From Aculops lycopersici (lineage: Eukaryota > Arthropoda > Arachnida > Trombidiformes > Eriophyidae): a stretch of 64,000 nt of DNA. Under the pieces are notes generated by a model that saw only the letters and a program-made list of their open reading frames with translations, made no database searches and had not been told where the DNA came from. The stretch covers positions 4,768,636 to 4,832,635 of the forward strand of contig WNKI01000002.1 of assembly GCA_015350385.1 (NCBI GenBank), given 5' to 3'. The position numbers and the translations under genes are program-made. The first letter of the stretch is position 1; each line of letters begins with the position of its first letter. Below are positions 12,501 to 23,304 of the stretch, piece after piece.

Positions 12501-12508
12501 CACTTCCA
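9505..12508. other. Intergenic DNA, partly decayed repeat-like
   Basis: AT-richer than both flanks and without the CT tracts seen elsewhere. About 9770-10960 reads like degenerate interspersed repeat: mixed composition, no coherent frame and several inverted repeats. No transposase or reverse transcriptase motif could be read. Its 3' part must hold the RALGAPB promoter and 5' UTR. Confidence 0.45.
10828..10847. repeat. Perfect 20-bp palindrome
   Basis: TAAAGCATCATGATGCTTTA equals its reverse complement. Two further pairs match beyond a single mismatch, giving a near-palindrome of 26 bases at 10825-10850. Another AATGATGCTTCAG copy follows directly. Confidence 0.9.
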
Positions 12509-15500
12509 ATGAGTCTATTCCTAAACACCTCAAGTCTGCACAATAATTATCTAGATGGCTCGGCCCTGAACATCAGTGAGACAATCGAACATGATTGTCT
12601 AAGTGTTTTGCACAAGTTGCATGACCAAGTCAACGGTCTCCAACTTGTACAGGTAGTTGTCCAACCATTGGCCAAGTTATTCAATCCAGCCAATTTGGCA
12701 GCTTTAGCAACCTCATCTAGCTCGCTAACCCAGCAGCAACAACAACAGCCTTTAGGTGGCAATAATTCTGGTGGCATCACCAGTTACCAATCAAATTCCA
12801 ATGCCACCACTCCCCTATCACAACATTCCTCCAGTGGCCATGATCCCGAAGGACCCTTTGGTTCGACTTCGGCTGCCGCCGTCAACTCCTCGTCCACCTC
12901 CAGCACCTTGAACGTTTCGGCTAACTCAAATCCTACCTCTCATTCCAAAGGTTCGAGTTTTGTATCCACGTACAATGTCAGCAATACATCAACCAATCAG
13001 ACTGTCCAACAGAACAGCCAACGCAATAACCCGGTGCTCTCTACAACTAGCACGTATATGATGTCGCCGGATACAGCGCAAGCTCTGATTGCTCGCCTAG
13101 ATACAGATCGAGATGTCAATTGGTTAATGGAAATCATTGGCTATGGTCTCTCAATGCCATTCTCGTTGTCCGGTGGTCAGGATTCAGTAAAGGATTGTTG
13201 TACAATCTACTGTGAATGGCTAAGTTCAGCTCTTGTCCCTTATAATGAACAAGACGAAGATAGCAAGTATCACCAGTTGTCCAAGTTGGTACCGGTACCT
13301 ATAAGAAAAGAACCGAATAGGTATGCGCGCAAAATGCTCAGCCATTTGTATAATGTATTCCTACCAAGACCGCCCATCGCAACTCCAACCCAATCAGCCT
13401 CGTCAAGTGGATCTCACAAAGACCAACAGAATGCTTCATCGACATCAGACTCAATACTGACCGCAGTTTCGAGGCAAGCGGTTTTATGTCATCGAGTGCT
13501 GCGAACCATTGAAAGTATAGCTCAAAATCCACAGAACCTCATGGACAACTCAACATGGGAACACCTGTTAACTCTACTGCTGACTGTCAACGACAAACTG
13601 CTATCGGCTCCCACCGAAATGGATGATATTGGAACCCAGTTGCATGACCGTATATTGGGCGTTCTATTTGAAATAATGCTACTTGCAAGTGCCAAGTCTA
13701 TTCCAAGTGCCAACATGTGGAAGACATTTCACGAAATGTGCCTAAACTGGCGACATAGGCCAGCTTTAGTGGATCACTGGCGAAGGATTACTCTGGCACT
13801 AACTAGGAAGATTGTATTTATCGCCTCTCAAGCCTCTTCATCTTCGCCAATCGTATCGTTGCGTGGTGGTGCATCGGGTGGCGATTGTGAAGGTCAACGC
13901 TCGCAGGAACCGATTAGACCGACAACGATTTGCGCAAACACAACAAGTGTCGGCGGCAATAATTCCGGTGTGCCCTCATCAGCTATTGAGGTGTCAATCA
14001 ATAGCATGAGTCATGAAAATCTATCACAAACTTGGTACAGATTCCTAAATCTTATTGGAAATCCAGTGGAATTGGCTGATCCAGAAGCCATCAGCAGGAC
14101 AGATGAGTTTTATCACTTAGCTTGTGCCTCGGATAATGTCTTGGACCCTAGGCAACATCCCTGTCTTAATGTATTACCACAAAGTTTTCTGAATTCAATG
14201 CTTACACTAAGAGACTTAATCGACACTTTTCTCGGCTACTACGACTTGCCTCGAGATTCTCATCAAGTTAGCAATAGTGGTACCAACAACAATAATAATA
14301 ACAGCGACCGCTCTAGTTCACTAACAGGTGTCATCGGTGAGTCACAACAGGAACAGCAGCAGCAGTTATTGCACACTCCGGACAGAGGCTCGTATAATCA
14401 ATCCTCGCGTGGGTCTATCTCTTCGCTTTCAGGATTAGGTATAAATCTATCCAATTTGACGTCGACAGCAACAAACTCGCAACAACATCAACAATCGCAA
14501 GCCACAACACCAACTCTGTCGAGACGATCGGCCATCAAGTCACTTACTATCAAGAGTGGAAAAGGTGGCAGTAGCTCGTCATCGGCTCAACAAGTAGGCA
14601 GCACACAGCAGCAACAACTTGATGGATCTCCCATCATATATGAGCATTCTAAAACTGGATCCATAAGCAACTCTAGTCGTACACAGTCAGCACAACAACA
14701 GCAAATTCAACTCAACCAACCAAGACCCTCGCTAACTAGCTTGACAAGCCGACTTAATCAACCGTTGGATTCACAATCAGGCGGTGGAAAATTCAAGTTT
14801 TATGCTGATCGACCAAAATGCAACTCAATTTTACACGTCTTTGGCGATTGGTTGTTTAGTGCCGCCTTGATTGGTTCCGAACTAAACGGTGAGATTGCAC
14901 CTGCACTTAGTGAATTAGGTGAGGCAAGTGATAGATTTAGCGGCGGTGAGAGTATTACAAGTTCTCTTTCAACTACCACTGAGATTGGTACCACTGGTGA
15001 CAACAATGTTTCTCGTAGCGCTTCACCATCATTGCGTAGGACAAGCAATCAAACAATATCATCACAAAACTCAACAAGTCGAATTGGTAGACAGATCAAT
15101 AATCAACAATTAGATCAACTTAACGACAAAATGACACTAGACTCGCCACTGTCGCCGGAGTCCTTCGAGTCAGGCCAAGCTGAGGCAATGGCAATTCTGT
15201 GCAAAATATTCTCCTCAAAATCCTCCTCTGAAGATATATCACCCTCCTATGTGTCCCGTTTTTACCTTTGCCTCCAACACTGTCTCACCTTTGGCACAGG
15301 CCAAGATCAGCGCAGTCAAACTTCCGGTATGTCTTTGATCAAACGGCAACTGCTTGCCAGTGTTCTGGTTAACTCAACCAAATTACTACAAAAAGATCTC
15401 GATGGAATCAATCTACTTATTCCCTCACTTATTAAGGCAATAGAGTTTGTCTTTGAATGTAGCGAGAAGGAGTTACCTGTGCAGCCGCCGCCAAGACAAA

Positions 15501-18500
15501 ACAATCGCTCTAGTTTGGCGTCGCGCCAAACAGCAAATACAGCCAATTTGACCGCAAGTCAGGTGACTAATTATGAGCTTAGAAGAGCTTGCATAATGAC
15601 ACTAGTCAACTTATTAGCCTATCCCTTGCATTTCCAGGATTTAGTTATACGAAATTGTCTCAACGACTCCGCACCGACCACTACATTCGGCCTCCTGAGA
15701 CCTCGACTCTTGAAGCTGTTGTTTGTAGCTTTACAAACTGAAACTGATCCAACAAATATGCAGGTTTTATTTGGTGGATTATCTCTAGCTATTCATGATC
15801 TATCATCGACCACCACCAAGAACCTAAATCAAACTTACAAATCACAAAGAAATCGACACAAAAGCGACTCTCAAAAGTCATCGACAAGTCATCAGAGTGA
15901 AGATAGTACGCATAATAGTATTGATACACATTCCACAGGAGGCGGAATGCGCCAGCAAGATGGCGATACAATTAGCCAGAATAGCTTTGTATTCAACTCA
16001 ACTAGTGGTTTTCTAATCAAGTCTCTTCATGTTACCTGTCACTTGTTGATTAATATTTGGAAACACGACACTCAAGTTAGTCTAGCTGCGCTTGAGGTTT
16101 TGACAACGATTGCAAGAGTTTCGACTTCGCCAACTTTCATCGAAGGTAACAACAATAACAACAACAATCAACATCAGCCAACTGGTCACACGATAAGATC
16201 TGATGCGTCGAGAGCTAGTAGTTTGAGCAATCATCCGAGTAGCTCTATTGAGATGCGCAATGAATACATGCAAACTAGTAAGTGGATTTGTGATTATATT
16301 TGCAATCAATGCTCGCGACCACCGCCAGCCCATTCAAGGGACATGCACTCAACTATTGTGGCAGCCTATCAGTGTTTAAGTGTTTGGTTTTACAACCATC
16401 CCTACCTCTTGAGCGACGAGAATTGTATAGATACTTTAATGGAAGTTATCGAGTTGGGTGTTTCCGGTCAGAAGTCCAAGAGTGCAAACAACAACAACAA
16501 CAACAACAACCCAAGCACAATCGACCAGGAGGCTCAAAATCTAAGGAAGATTCTCAAGGGCAACAAAATAATGAAGCCATCTTCTATGAGAGTTAGAGAT
16601 GCTGCTGAATCTCTATTGAATATTTGCATGATTAGAGATGTGACCTCAAGAGAAACAAACACCTTTGGGTCGCCTAGCTCCTCGGATACAATGGTAGATG
16701 AGCTAGATTTGGTTGAATTGTTTGGTGGCGCTCGATCAAAGGCCAGTATTAGACAGATACAAGACCAGGAGATGAAACACCTGGAGGCTTGCAAATCATT
16801 CAAGTATTTCTCCGATGAGGACTCTCTGATATTTGGATTCCTCGAGGGTTTGAATCATGAGTCAAGTAGCAAAGATTCGGTGATATGTTTGCTCAGAACT
16901 CCATTTGGAAAACATTGTTGGAGGATGAGATTTAACTATTATACTGAGAAGAGCAAGGATAAGATAATAGCCAATAAGACGCTAGGTCTCATCAAACGAC
17001 CCTTCCATTGTACAACTCCTTTGACGGAAACAAGAATGAACTTTAACTTTTCCACAACTGGACCCAATAAGTCGCTATACTTCAACAACACGGCCAAGTT
17101 TTTCCCCGAAACTCTGGAGAATGTGCCAGCTAGCGATTTAGACCAGCTTGTCAGCTCACTTGATGACTATATGAGTCAAACGAATGATTTAAAACTCAAG
17201 AATGATCTCGAGAAGATCAGTCGGATGTTCAGTCATCAAATAATGGCCGAACAAAAAGTGATTAATGAGTGTTCAGTTCGTATAAAGCGAATTGAATGCG
17301 AGGAACCCCAGCAATTGAATGAACTTGAAACGGCTAGAATAATTGCCACCCATTTGGGTCTCAAGACTTCACTAACCTTCTTGAATCAAAACGAGCAAAG
17401 GATGTCGAGTTTACTCAAGGATCTCAGACAGTTGGATAAGCAATCGATTAGAACTAGTGACTCAGTTAGTATATTCTATGTTAGAAAGAATAAGACAACG
17501 CCAAAGGAAATACTCGAAAGTGTTAGGGCAAGACACAATATCAGCCTCAGCTTCTTTGAGTGGCTACTAGAATTAGGTGAGCCCACGATTGTTAAGAATC
17601 ACAGTCGATGGACAGGTAGACTGTCGAACTCGTGGACCAACAAGCCAGCCTATAGGCCGCCGCAGAACAACCACCTGTCGCAACGAAGTAATCAGAATAG
17701 TCAGCTGGAGTACCAGCAACAAACTTTGGCCTCATCAATGTCGAGAAACCAAATGCTAGCTTCGGACCATGGAGGCGCCATATTCGACGGCGAACGGATG
17801 AGTTTGTATTGGAGTGACATGTGCCAGGAGTTGGCGTTTCTGGTACCACACAAGATTGAGCGGCAACAACCTGTTACGAGTGGGATACAAATCGGCGACA
17901 CTAACATAATTATTTGCTGGCTAGAGTGTCACGACGACATTCAGCAGCTACCAAGCGACATACTGTTGGCCATCTCAGAAACAGGTTATCTGATTGATCA
18001 TCAGGAGCCTTCTAGTTTACAACAGCAGCACAATCAAAAACATAATTGCGACAACATCGTGTTGGCACCAAACGACGAGGTATTCGAGCATCATCACAAC
18101 AACAACTCCCAAACGATAACTTCCACCACGACGGCGACAAGCCATTCGACAACGACAAGCAACAATGAGCAGCATCTTCAAGCTTTGAACAAGCCCAAAT
18201 TGCGCGACAACGTTAGGTATATCATAAGTCCTATCAAGAATGGCCTGTATCGAGTAAACCTGACCACCTCGTTTGGGTGCCAGTGGTTTGCTTTGCCCCT
18301 AATTGATGGTATGACAGTTAGCAAGGGAATATTGAGCAATCTAATTAGGGAGTCGGTGTTGAATTTGTGTCGCCGACGAAGACTAGATGCGGATAGCTAT
18401 CAGCCGGCGCATGTTAAGCGGCGGCTTAAGATTCAAGAGATTTGCAATAGCTACAAAATTTCTAGTAGACATGAATCAACAGATTTTTATTACAACTTAT

Positions 18501-18523
18501 TCAAGAGCAAGCTATCCAATTGA
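12509..18523 (+). CDS. RALGAPB: Ral GTPase-activating protein, beta subunit
   Basis: Non-catalytic partner of the RalGAP alpha subunits in the complex that switches off RalA/RalB. The 2004-residue frame matches vertebrate RALGAPB (about 1490 aa) in colinear blocks: VPIRKEPNRYARKMLSHLYN; VLCHRVLRTIESIAQ; an NWRHRPALVDHW block; TWYRFLNLIGNPVEL; LQTETDPTNMQVLFGG; CSRPPPAHSRDMHSTIVAAY; MRVRDAAESLL; and a RapGAP-like C-terminus from about residue 1650 (FYVRKNKTTPKEIL, FFEWLLELGEP, WTGRLSNSW, LIDGMTVSKGIL, CRRRRLDADSY). The extra length is Gln, Asn and Ser-rich inserts between conserved blocks. The ATG at 12509 is the first usable one. The frame is open slightly upstream, so a 5' coding exon cannot be excluded. 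It is a single 6-kb exon, whereas vertebrate orthologues are split into many. Identification is firm. Confidence 0.95.
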   Translation: MSLFLNTSSLHNNYLDGSALNISETIEHDCLSVLHKLHDQVNGLQLVQVVVQPLAKLFNPANLAALATSSSSLTQQQQQQPLGGNNSGGITSYQSNSNATTPLSQHSSSGHDPEGPFGSTSAAAVNSSSTSSTLNVSANSNPTSHSKGSSFVSTYNVSNTSTNQTVQQNSQRNNPVLSTTSTYMMSPDTAQALIARLDTDRDVNWLMEIIGYGLSMPFSLSGGQDSVKDCCTIYCEWLSSALVPYNEQDEDSKYHQLSKLVPVPIRKEPNRYARKMLSHLYNVFLPRPPIATPTQSASSSGSHKDQQNASSTSDSILTAVSRQAVLCHRVLRTIESIAQNPQNLMDNSTWEHLLTLLLTVNDKLLSAPTEMDDIGTQLHDRILGVLFEIMLLASAKSIPSANMWKTFHEMCLNWRHRPALVDHWRRITLALTRKIVFIASQASSSSPIVSLRGGASGGDCEGQRSQEPIRPTTICANTTSVGGNNSGVPSSAIEVSINSMSHENLSQTWYRFLNLIGNPVELADPEAISRTDEFYHLACASDNVLDPRQHPCLNVLPQSFLNSMLTLRDLIDTFLGYYDLPRDSHQVSNSGTNNNNNNSDRSSSLTGVIGESQQEQQQQLLHTPDRGSYNQSSRGSISSLSGLGINLSNLTSTATNSQQHQQSQATTPTLSRRSAIKSLTIKSGKGGSSSSSAQQVGSTQQQQLDGSPIIYEHSKTGSISNSSRTQSAQQQQIQLNQPRPSLTSLTSRLNQPLDSQSGGGKFKFYADRPKCNSILHVFGDWLFSAALIGSELNGEIAPALSELGEASDRFSGGESITSSLSTTTEIGTTGDNNVSRSASPSLRRTSNQTISSQNSTSRIGRQINNQQLDQLNDKMTLDSPLSPESFESGQAEAMAILCKIFSSKSSSEDISPSYVSRFYLCLQHCLTFGTGQDQRSQTSGMSLIKRQLLASVLVNSTKLLQKDLDGINLLIPSLIKAIEFVFECSEKELPVQPPPRQNNRSSLASRQTANTANLTASQVTNYELRRACIMTLVNLLAYPLHFQDLVIRNCLNDSAPTTTFGLLRPRLLKLLFVALQTETDPTNMQVLFGGLSLAIHDLSSTTTKNLNQTYKSQRNRHKSDSQKSSTSHQSEDSTHNSIDTHSTGGGMRQQDGDTISQNSFVFNSTSGFLIKSLHVTCHLLINIWKHDTQVSLAALEVLTTIARVSTSPTFIEGNNNNNNNQHQPTGHTIRSDASRASSLSNHPSSSIEMRNEYMQTSKWICDYICNQCSRPPPAHSRDMHSTIVAAYQCLSVWFYNHPYLLSDENCIDTLMEVIELGVSGQKSKSANNNNNNNNPSTIDQEAQNLRKILKGNKIMKPSSMRVRDAAESLLNICMIRDVTSRETNTFGSPSSSDTMVDELDLVELFGGARSKASIRQIQDQEMKHLEACKSFKYFSDEDSLIFGFLEGLNHESSSKDSVICLLRTPFGKHCWRMRFNYYTEKSKDKIIANKTLGLIKRPFHCTTPLTETRMNFNFSTTGPNKSLYFNNTAKFFPETLENVPASDLDQLVSSLDDYMSQTNDLKLKNDLEKISRMFSHQIMAEQKVINECSVRIKRIECEEPQQLNELETARIIATHLGLKTSLTFLNQNEQRMSSLLKDLRQLDKQSIRTSDSVSIFYVRKNKTTPKEILESVRARHNISLSFFEWLLELGEPTIVKNHSRWTGRLSNSWTNKPAYRPPQNNHLSQRSNQNSQLEYQQQTLASSMSRNQMLASDHGGAIFDGERMSLYWSDMCQELAFLVPHKIERQQPVTSGIQIGDTNIIICWLECHDDIQQLPSDILLAISETGYLIDHQEPSSLQQQHNQKHNCDNIVLAPNDEVFEHHHNNNSQTITSTTTATSHSTTTSNNEQHLQALNKPKLRDNVRYIISPIKNGLYRVNLTTSFGCQWFALPLIDGMTVSKGILSNLIRESVLNLCRRRRLDADSYQPAHVKRRLKIQEICNSYKISSRHESTDFYYNLFKSKLSN

Positions 18524-18735
18524 GCTTTCAAATTTTAGTGCAAAACTCTACACTAAATTGCTGGCTAGGCGGTTATAGTTTTTGCGTTGCTGCTCTCACC
18601 AGTATTTGTAGTAGTGGCAGCTCGTCATTAATGCAACTATTAAATGCAGTGCAATCATCTAGCTGTTAAGACACCGCCAAGCTAGCTAGCTAACTAGCCA
18701 GCTCGGTGGCACAAACCAAAATCTACATTCCCTCC

Positions 18736-18741
18736 AATAAA
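18736..18741 (+). promoter_or_regulatory. Poly(A) signal of RALGAPB
   Basis: AATAAA (in CCTCCAATAAAATATAAC) lies about 210 bases after the stop at 18523. Confidence 0.7.
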
Positions 18742-19657
18742 ATATAACTTGCTCGCTGATTAGCGTCGCAATTTTTTATTGGCTTCGAGTTTTAAAAAAC
18801 CTTGCGTTCTTATTTCTGGGCCAACTCTAATGATGACAGATTCATTCCGTTCAATATGACTAATCATCATCATCATCATCATCACAGGCGCAAGGCTAGA
18901 GAGTTACAGGTATATCCTGAAAGGTATAGTAGTTCGCTCGTATCGCATTGAGTGGCGCCACTTGCGCTCAAAAAAGCGTTGTGTTTCTGCAAGTAAGTGA
19001 GTGAGTGAGCGAGCGAGCGAGCGAGCGACACATTGGAGCGGTGAGAATTTTGTTTGTGTTGTGTGGGTATTTCGTGTTGTGCAGTTGTTCATGGCAAAAG
19101 CGGCAAAAACTTACAGAGGCAGGGCCAGAACTTTGAGAAGTCAATCAAGTTATTATATCACACAACAACTACACCAAATAGGATTAATTATATGAAAAAA
19201 ATTATATAATTATTACCTAATTTTATATATGCCAAATCAGAAACTCATTCACGAAAAATTCTCTATTAACATGAAGCCAACTCGGTGAGATTTTAAATCT
19301 TTTCGCCTCCCCATCATTATTTGCAAGCCTTTAAGATTTGCAAGTCGCACGCGCCGCAATCTCGTCGTCGTTATTGTAGTTGTTAAAGTCACGACAAGTT
19401 GGCATCTTTAATCTAATTACCGGGATTGCAAGTAGAATCAATACTTGCATAATTATTAGTAACAAAAAGTCTGAGAAATATTCCAACATCTAGATAACCC
19501 AAGGCCACGACAGCGGTAGAGAAAAACAATCTATTTTACATATATCACACATCAAATCAATCTTCTAAAGGATAGCAAACAAATAGAAGATAGAAGAAGT
19601 AGAACTCACAACCAACAACTAATAGTAACAATAATACTACATTGAATTGCCGCCAAG
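18742..19657. other. Intergenic DNA upstream of the LIM gene
   Basis: Holds a (CAT)n tract at 18863-18884 and a GAGT/GAGC tandem tract around 18993-19026. The last 100-150 bases before 19658 are A-rich and look like 5' UTR. No coding exon is seen. Confidence 0.5.
18863..18884. repeat. (ATC)n microsatellite
   Basis: Seven consecutive ATC/CAT units. Confidence 0.9.
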
Positions 19658-20407
19658 ATGACTTGCAATGCGTGTAATAGAACCATTTACGATCGACTCA
19701 TGTCCAAGACAAGTCCAGATAACAAAATTTGGCACTCGGAATGTTTGAAGTGTTGCGAATGTAACCAGCTTCTTGATTCAAAGTACTTCGAAACCAGCGG
19801 CCGCCTCTACTGTCGCAATCATTACTTAACTTATTTTGGACCATCCTGTTTCACTTGTACCGGTAAAATCACAGACGAGCAGTATTTCTTCACCATTAAA
19901 CAAACAACAATCTCGACATCAATATCGTCGCCAACCTCACAGCCACCACGACCACCAACAAATCACTTGCTGCCAGCCGTTGGAAGTGGAGATCCGGCCC
20001 AAGGTGGAGGAGGTGGCGGCGGCGTTGGCAACAACAATAATAACCAAAACAACAACCCATCAGCTAACACCACTACGCAATCTAATACATTGTTCTTCCA
20101 CGAGAAGTGTTTTGCATGCAATTTTTGCTCTAGGCCTCTCCAGAAAGGCGACAAGTATTGTATTCTGGACAACTCGCCAGCCCAGCCACCAGGTGTGCCC
20201 CAGTTGCAGCAGCAGCAGCAAAAACAATTCATGATTTGTCATGACATTTGTGCACATAAATATCATTCGGTTAATCAAAATCAGAGCATCAATATTAGCC
20301 ATAACGGCGCCAATCAGCTACAATCAAATATGCACGGAGTTGAAGGTAATCCGCCCCCGCCGGTTCGTGCAAAGCGAGGCCGACAGAAACAGAATCGTCC
20401 AGCTTGA
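19658..20407 (+). CDS. LIM-homeobox-type LIM protein lacking a homeodomain
   Basis: 249 residues starting at an ATG in a good context (GCCAAGATGA). LIM1 begins at residue 3: C-x2-C, 19 residues, then HSEC-LKC-CEC and C-x2-H (YCRNH), a complete two-zinc pattern. WHSECLKCCEC and GRLYCRNHYL resemble LIM1 of the Lhx2/9, Islet and Lhx1 classes. LIM2 starts at once (CFTCTGKITDEQYFF), but its first zinc knuckle is split: about 60 residues of Ser/Pro/Gly/Asn low complexity separate C-x2-C from FFHEKCFACNFC. A second insert with Gln runs precedes CHDIC. The protein ends in a basic tail (RAKRGRQKQNRP) followed by TGA at 20405, so no homeodomain is encoded here. It could be a LIM-only adaptor, or an LHX gene whose homeodomain exons are joined by splicing before the stop. 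The class cannot be fixed from this sequence. Confidence 0.82.
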   Translation: MTCNACNRTIYDRLMSKTSPDNKIWHSECLKCCECNQLLDSKYFETSGRLYCRNHYLTYFGPSCFTCTGKITDEQYFFTIKQTTISTSISSPTSQPPRPPTNHLLPAVGSGDPAQGGGGGGGVGNNNNNQNNNPSANTTTQSNTLFFHEKCFACNFCSRPLQKGDKYCILDNSPAQPPGVPQLQQQQQKQFMICHDICAHKYHSVNQNQSINISHNGANQLQSNMHGVEGNPPPPVRAKRGRQKQNRPA

Positions 20408-20520
20408 TGAGCAATAATGAGAACTAAAGGAAGGTACACAATTTATACCTTGAAGAGCATCATCAAGGAGTTTTAAGAAGAAAACCTACTTGTACCATCA
20501 CTACAACTACCTTAACGATC

Positions 20521-20572
20521 TACTACTGCTACTACTACTACTACTACAACTACTACTACTACCAATCTTGAT
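20521..20572. repeat. (TAC)n microsatellite, interrupted
   Basis: About seventeen TAC units with a single TGC and a single AAC interruption. Confidence 0.9.
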
Positions 20573-21437
20573 GGAACTCAAAGTTCCATTGCAATCGGAG
20601 GAGAATGCACTTCTTGCAAGATTACTTCAACTATGACGTGAGAACCGGATAGATAGAATCTCATCAATATTATTCTCAATATCATCGATTTGTCCTGTAA
20701 CTCTCACGACTCACACACAAGGAAAAATACAAGAGCATAATCGACTATATTTCATACGAAACATCTATGTAGACGACGGACTAGAGAGGAAGAGCTTCTT
20801 AAATGAATCAAATTATTATCATTAATAACTTAAGATTGACTACAAAACTATTACCCATATTAGCATTATTATCACTATGGTAGTAGAGATACATTACATT
20901 TATAGATATTTCACCACAACAACCACCATTATCAAGCACATCAATTCAACATTATCAATGTCATTTGATGCATTCTAATATTCTACTATCGAGAAGACAG
21001 ACTGAGATCTCCTCGAGGCAACTGAGAACCGCGCCCGAGAGGACACACAATAGTAGCCTCGAACCTAAGCTTTTTTATTGGGATTGACGGAACAATCGAC
21101 TTTCCCCTCTCCCGAGAGTAAGGGTTGCAATTTTGAAACTACCACAACTACCATTTCATTATCTTTATATTCTTACCAACCAACCGACCCGAACGTACAG
21201 TCGCGATATGCCTCCAAATCCAAGAGAGCATATTAGGCCAAATAAACCCAAAAATCCAACAAGCTAGACTCGAATTGAATTCCTTGACTAGAAGAAGAAG
21301 GCGAAGAAAAGTATGAGAGAGAGACCATGTGGTTGCAATGAACTTTCTCTCTGCCTAATAACAGTATGTCACTGTTCTTTCTTTTCAACTTCCCGTTCCC
21401 TCCTCTACCACCAATCGTATCGTAACGCTACTTAACT

Positions 21438-21471
21438 TTACGTAACGAAATTCCAATCGCTCGTTACGTAA
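21438..21471. promoter_or_regulatory. Pair of TTACGTAA (PAR-bZIP/D-box type) palindromes
   Basis: TTACGTAA at 21438-21445 and 21464-21471. A third is at 22169-22176. The motif equals the consensus of PAR-bZIP/NFIL3/vrille factors. Function is inferred only. Confidence 0.4.
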
Positions 21472-23304
21472 CTACGACCACCACAAAATTGCTCTCTTTC
21501 GACGAGTTGGGTTTACGCTCAACCTCCTTACGCTCCACAGGCTCGCGATGAGTTTTCTTTTTGTTGTCTACGGCCACCAAGTTTTGCTCAAAAGTTGGGC
21601 CCACAATCGGCGGCTATGGGGTGGCCGACTTTCGAGTTGGAACTCTGGTCGGAGGTCCAACTTTTTTGCAACCACCAATTGAGTGTCATTGTTGCATCTG
21701 CTGCGTTGTTGTTGCCATCGCCGCTGTTGCTACCCCCGAAACTCTACCACACAACTCCAATGGTTCTTTTTCCCCCTGTTGCCCCATTCACCGCTCGCCG
21801 TTTCTGGTTCCTGATGGCGCAACTGCAATGGTTTGTTTCTCGTTAGGTACGTAGGTAGGTAGGCGCTGTAGCAGCAGTGGTACCACGACTCACCTCACCT
21901 ATGCAGTCGCTCATGTACAGCCTGAAGCCAGACGCCACCGTCTGGCGCTCGTCTCTCTGTACCGCTCTCCCAATGCGCCATCCATTGCGTGGCGCGTTTC
22001 TGTCTCGTAACGTGGTAAACGGAAGCGGCGCCAACTGAGGCCGGCGCGCGTGTCGGACCCAAAAGCTTCATGTTTGCTCTGCCATGTAACTGGCACGACG
22101 GCTCACTGGGCCAGCGCGCGGCCCAGGGCAACGGCAATCTGGCTACGGTGGAGCGGGGTTGTTGTACGTTACGTAACGTGGCCCCGGTTTGTTGGTTGGT
22201 TGGTTGGTTGGTGGTGGCCTTATGGTCCAATGTTTCGATGAAACTCACAGTTACCACACATAACCAACTGGCACTTTTGCACACACCAACACGCAGAGAG
22301 AAATACAGAGTACCCATTGGACGACTAGCAGCATTGGAGTTCATTCCAGTTTCCCTAGAAATTGCCACGTTCAATTGCGTAAAGTGCCACTTTCCAGATT
22401 TTACTTGAGATGATGAAAGGAGGCGGAGGAAGATATAAAATAAAGAAAGAATATCATCACATGTTCTTTCTATCATACAGTTAAACGTCAAGTTAATCTC
22501 TTCATAATTTCCACTGTCAGTTTTTGATTCTCGCTCTATAGGTGATATTCGATTAGTTCTCAAGACCTGTGGGCAAGGATCAAAGTTTGAACCATGGAAT
22601 ACGACTCAAAAAAACAAGAATATCACTGCGTGCATTAGCGTCAAATTGGCGCCATTAGAAGAAATTAAAACGGTTTTGTTGAGAGAAGAAAAGAAACATG
22701 ACAAGTGATATAAGTTTGATCAATATAAATCAGGTAAGCTCATGATAAGTCGTGAAGATTCGTTATTTAATGATAATGTAGAAAAATAGACTATTTTCAA
22801 TTTATTCTGGTCGTATCATGTTCCGCTACGCCAGTTTCCAAAAAATTAATTGTTGCTATAGGTACTCTACTTGATATTAGTTTTGGTTGATATTAGTTAA
22901 TTATAACAACACCTAATTGGAACATGGATGATAATATTATTAGTTTCCCTACTACCACTTGCTACATCTTGATCTTCCTCTGGCACCAGACTGAAGAAGT
23001 GATGTTGTGGCTTCCTTTTCCAAGAATGTATGAGTTTCTTTGAAGTTTTCTGATGTGACTTGACAGAGACACCAGAGTGTGATGAGACCACAAACTAGCA
23101 TCGCATCTCTTGTATATAATTTATATTAATATATATATATTAGATAAAGGTATGTATTTTGATGTTGTTGCTGATGATGATGTATAAACATTGTATTGTA
23201 TTATTATTCCGATTCATTTTCTCTCTGTCTCTTGCTAATGATATCGTTGATGTTGTTGATGATGATGAGCATTTCCGATATAATCCACTAGATAATCAAA
23301 TAAT

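Larger units (their letters stand above)
20408..23304. other. Noncoding stretch between the LIM and 5-phosphatase genes
   Basis: The proximal 900 bases are probably LIM 3' UTR or intron, with a TAC trinucleotide tract at 20521-20572 and an AATAAA at 21241. From 21400 to 22250 composition becomes GC-richer, with three TTACGTAA palindromes and a GGTT tract at 22189-22213. From 22400 on it is AT-rich and holds the 5-phosphatase 3' UTR. Long open frames on either strand around 21.6-22.5 kb have no recognisable domain. Confidence 0.5.

Noticed and set aside
21895..22563. Minus-strand open frame of 222 codons downstream of the 5-phosphatase
   Set aside because: Considered as a missing RhoGAP exon, but it has no RhoGAP motifs and its composition follows local noncoding DNA.
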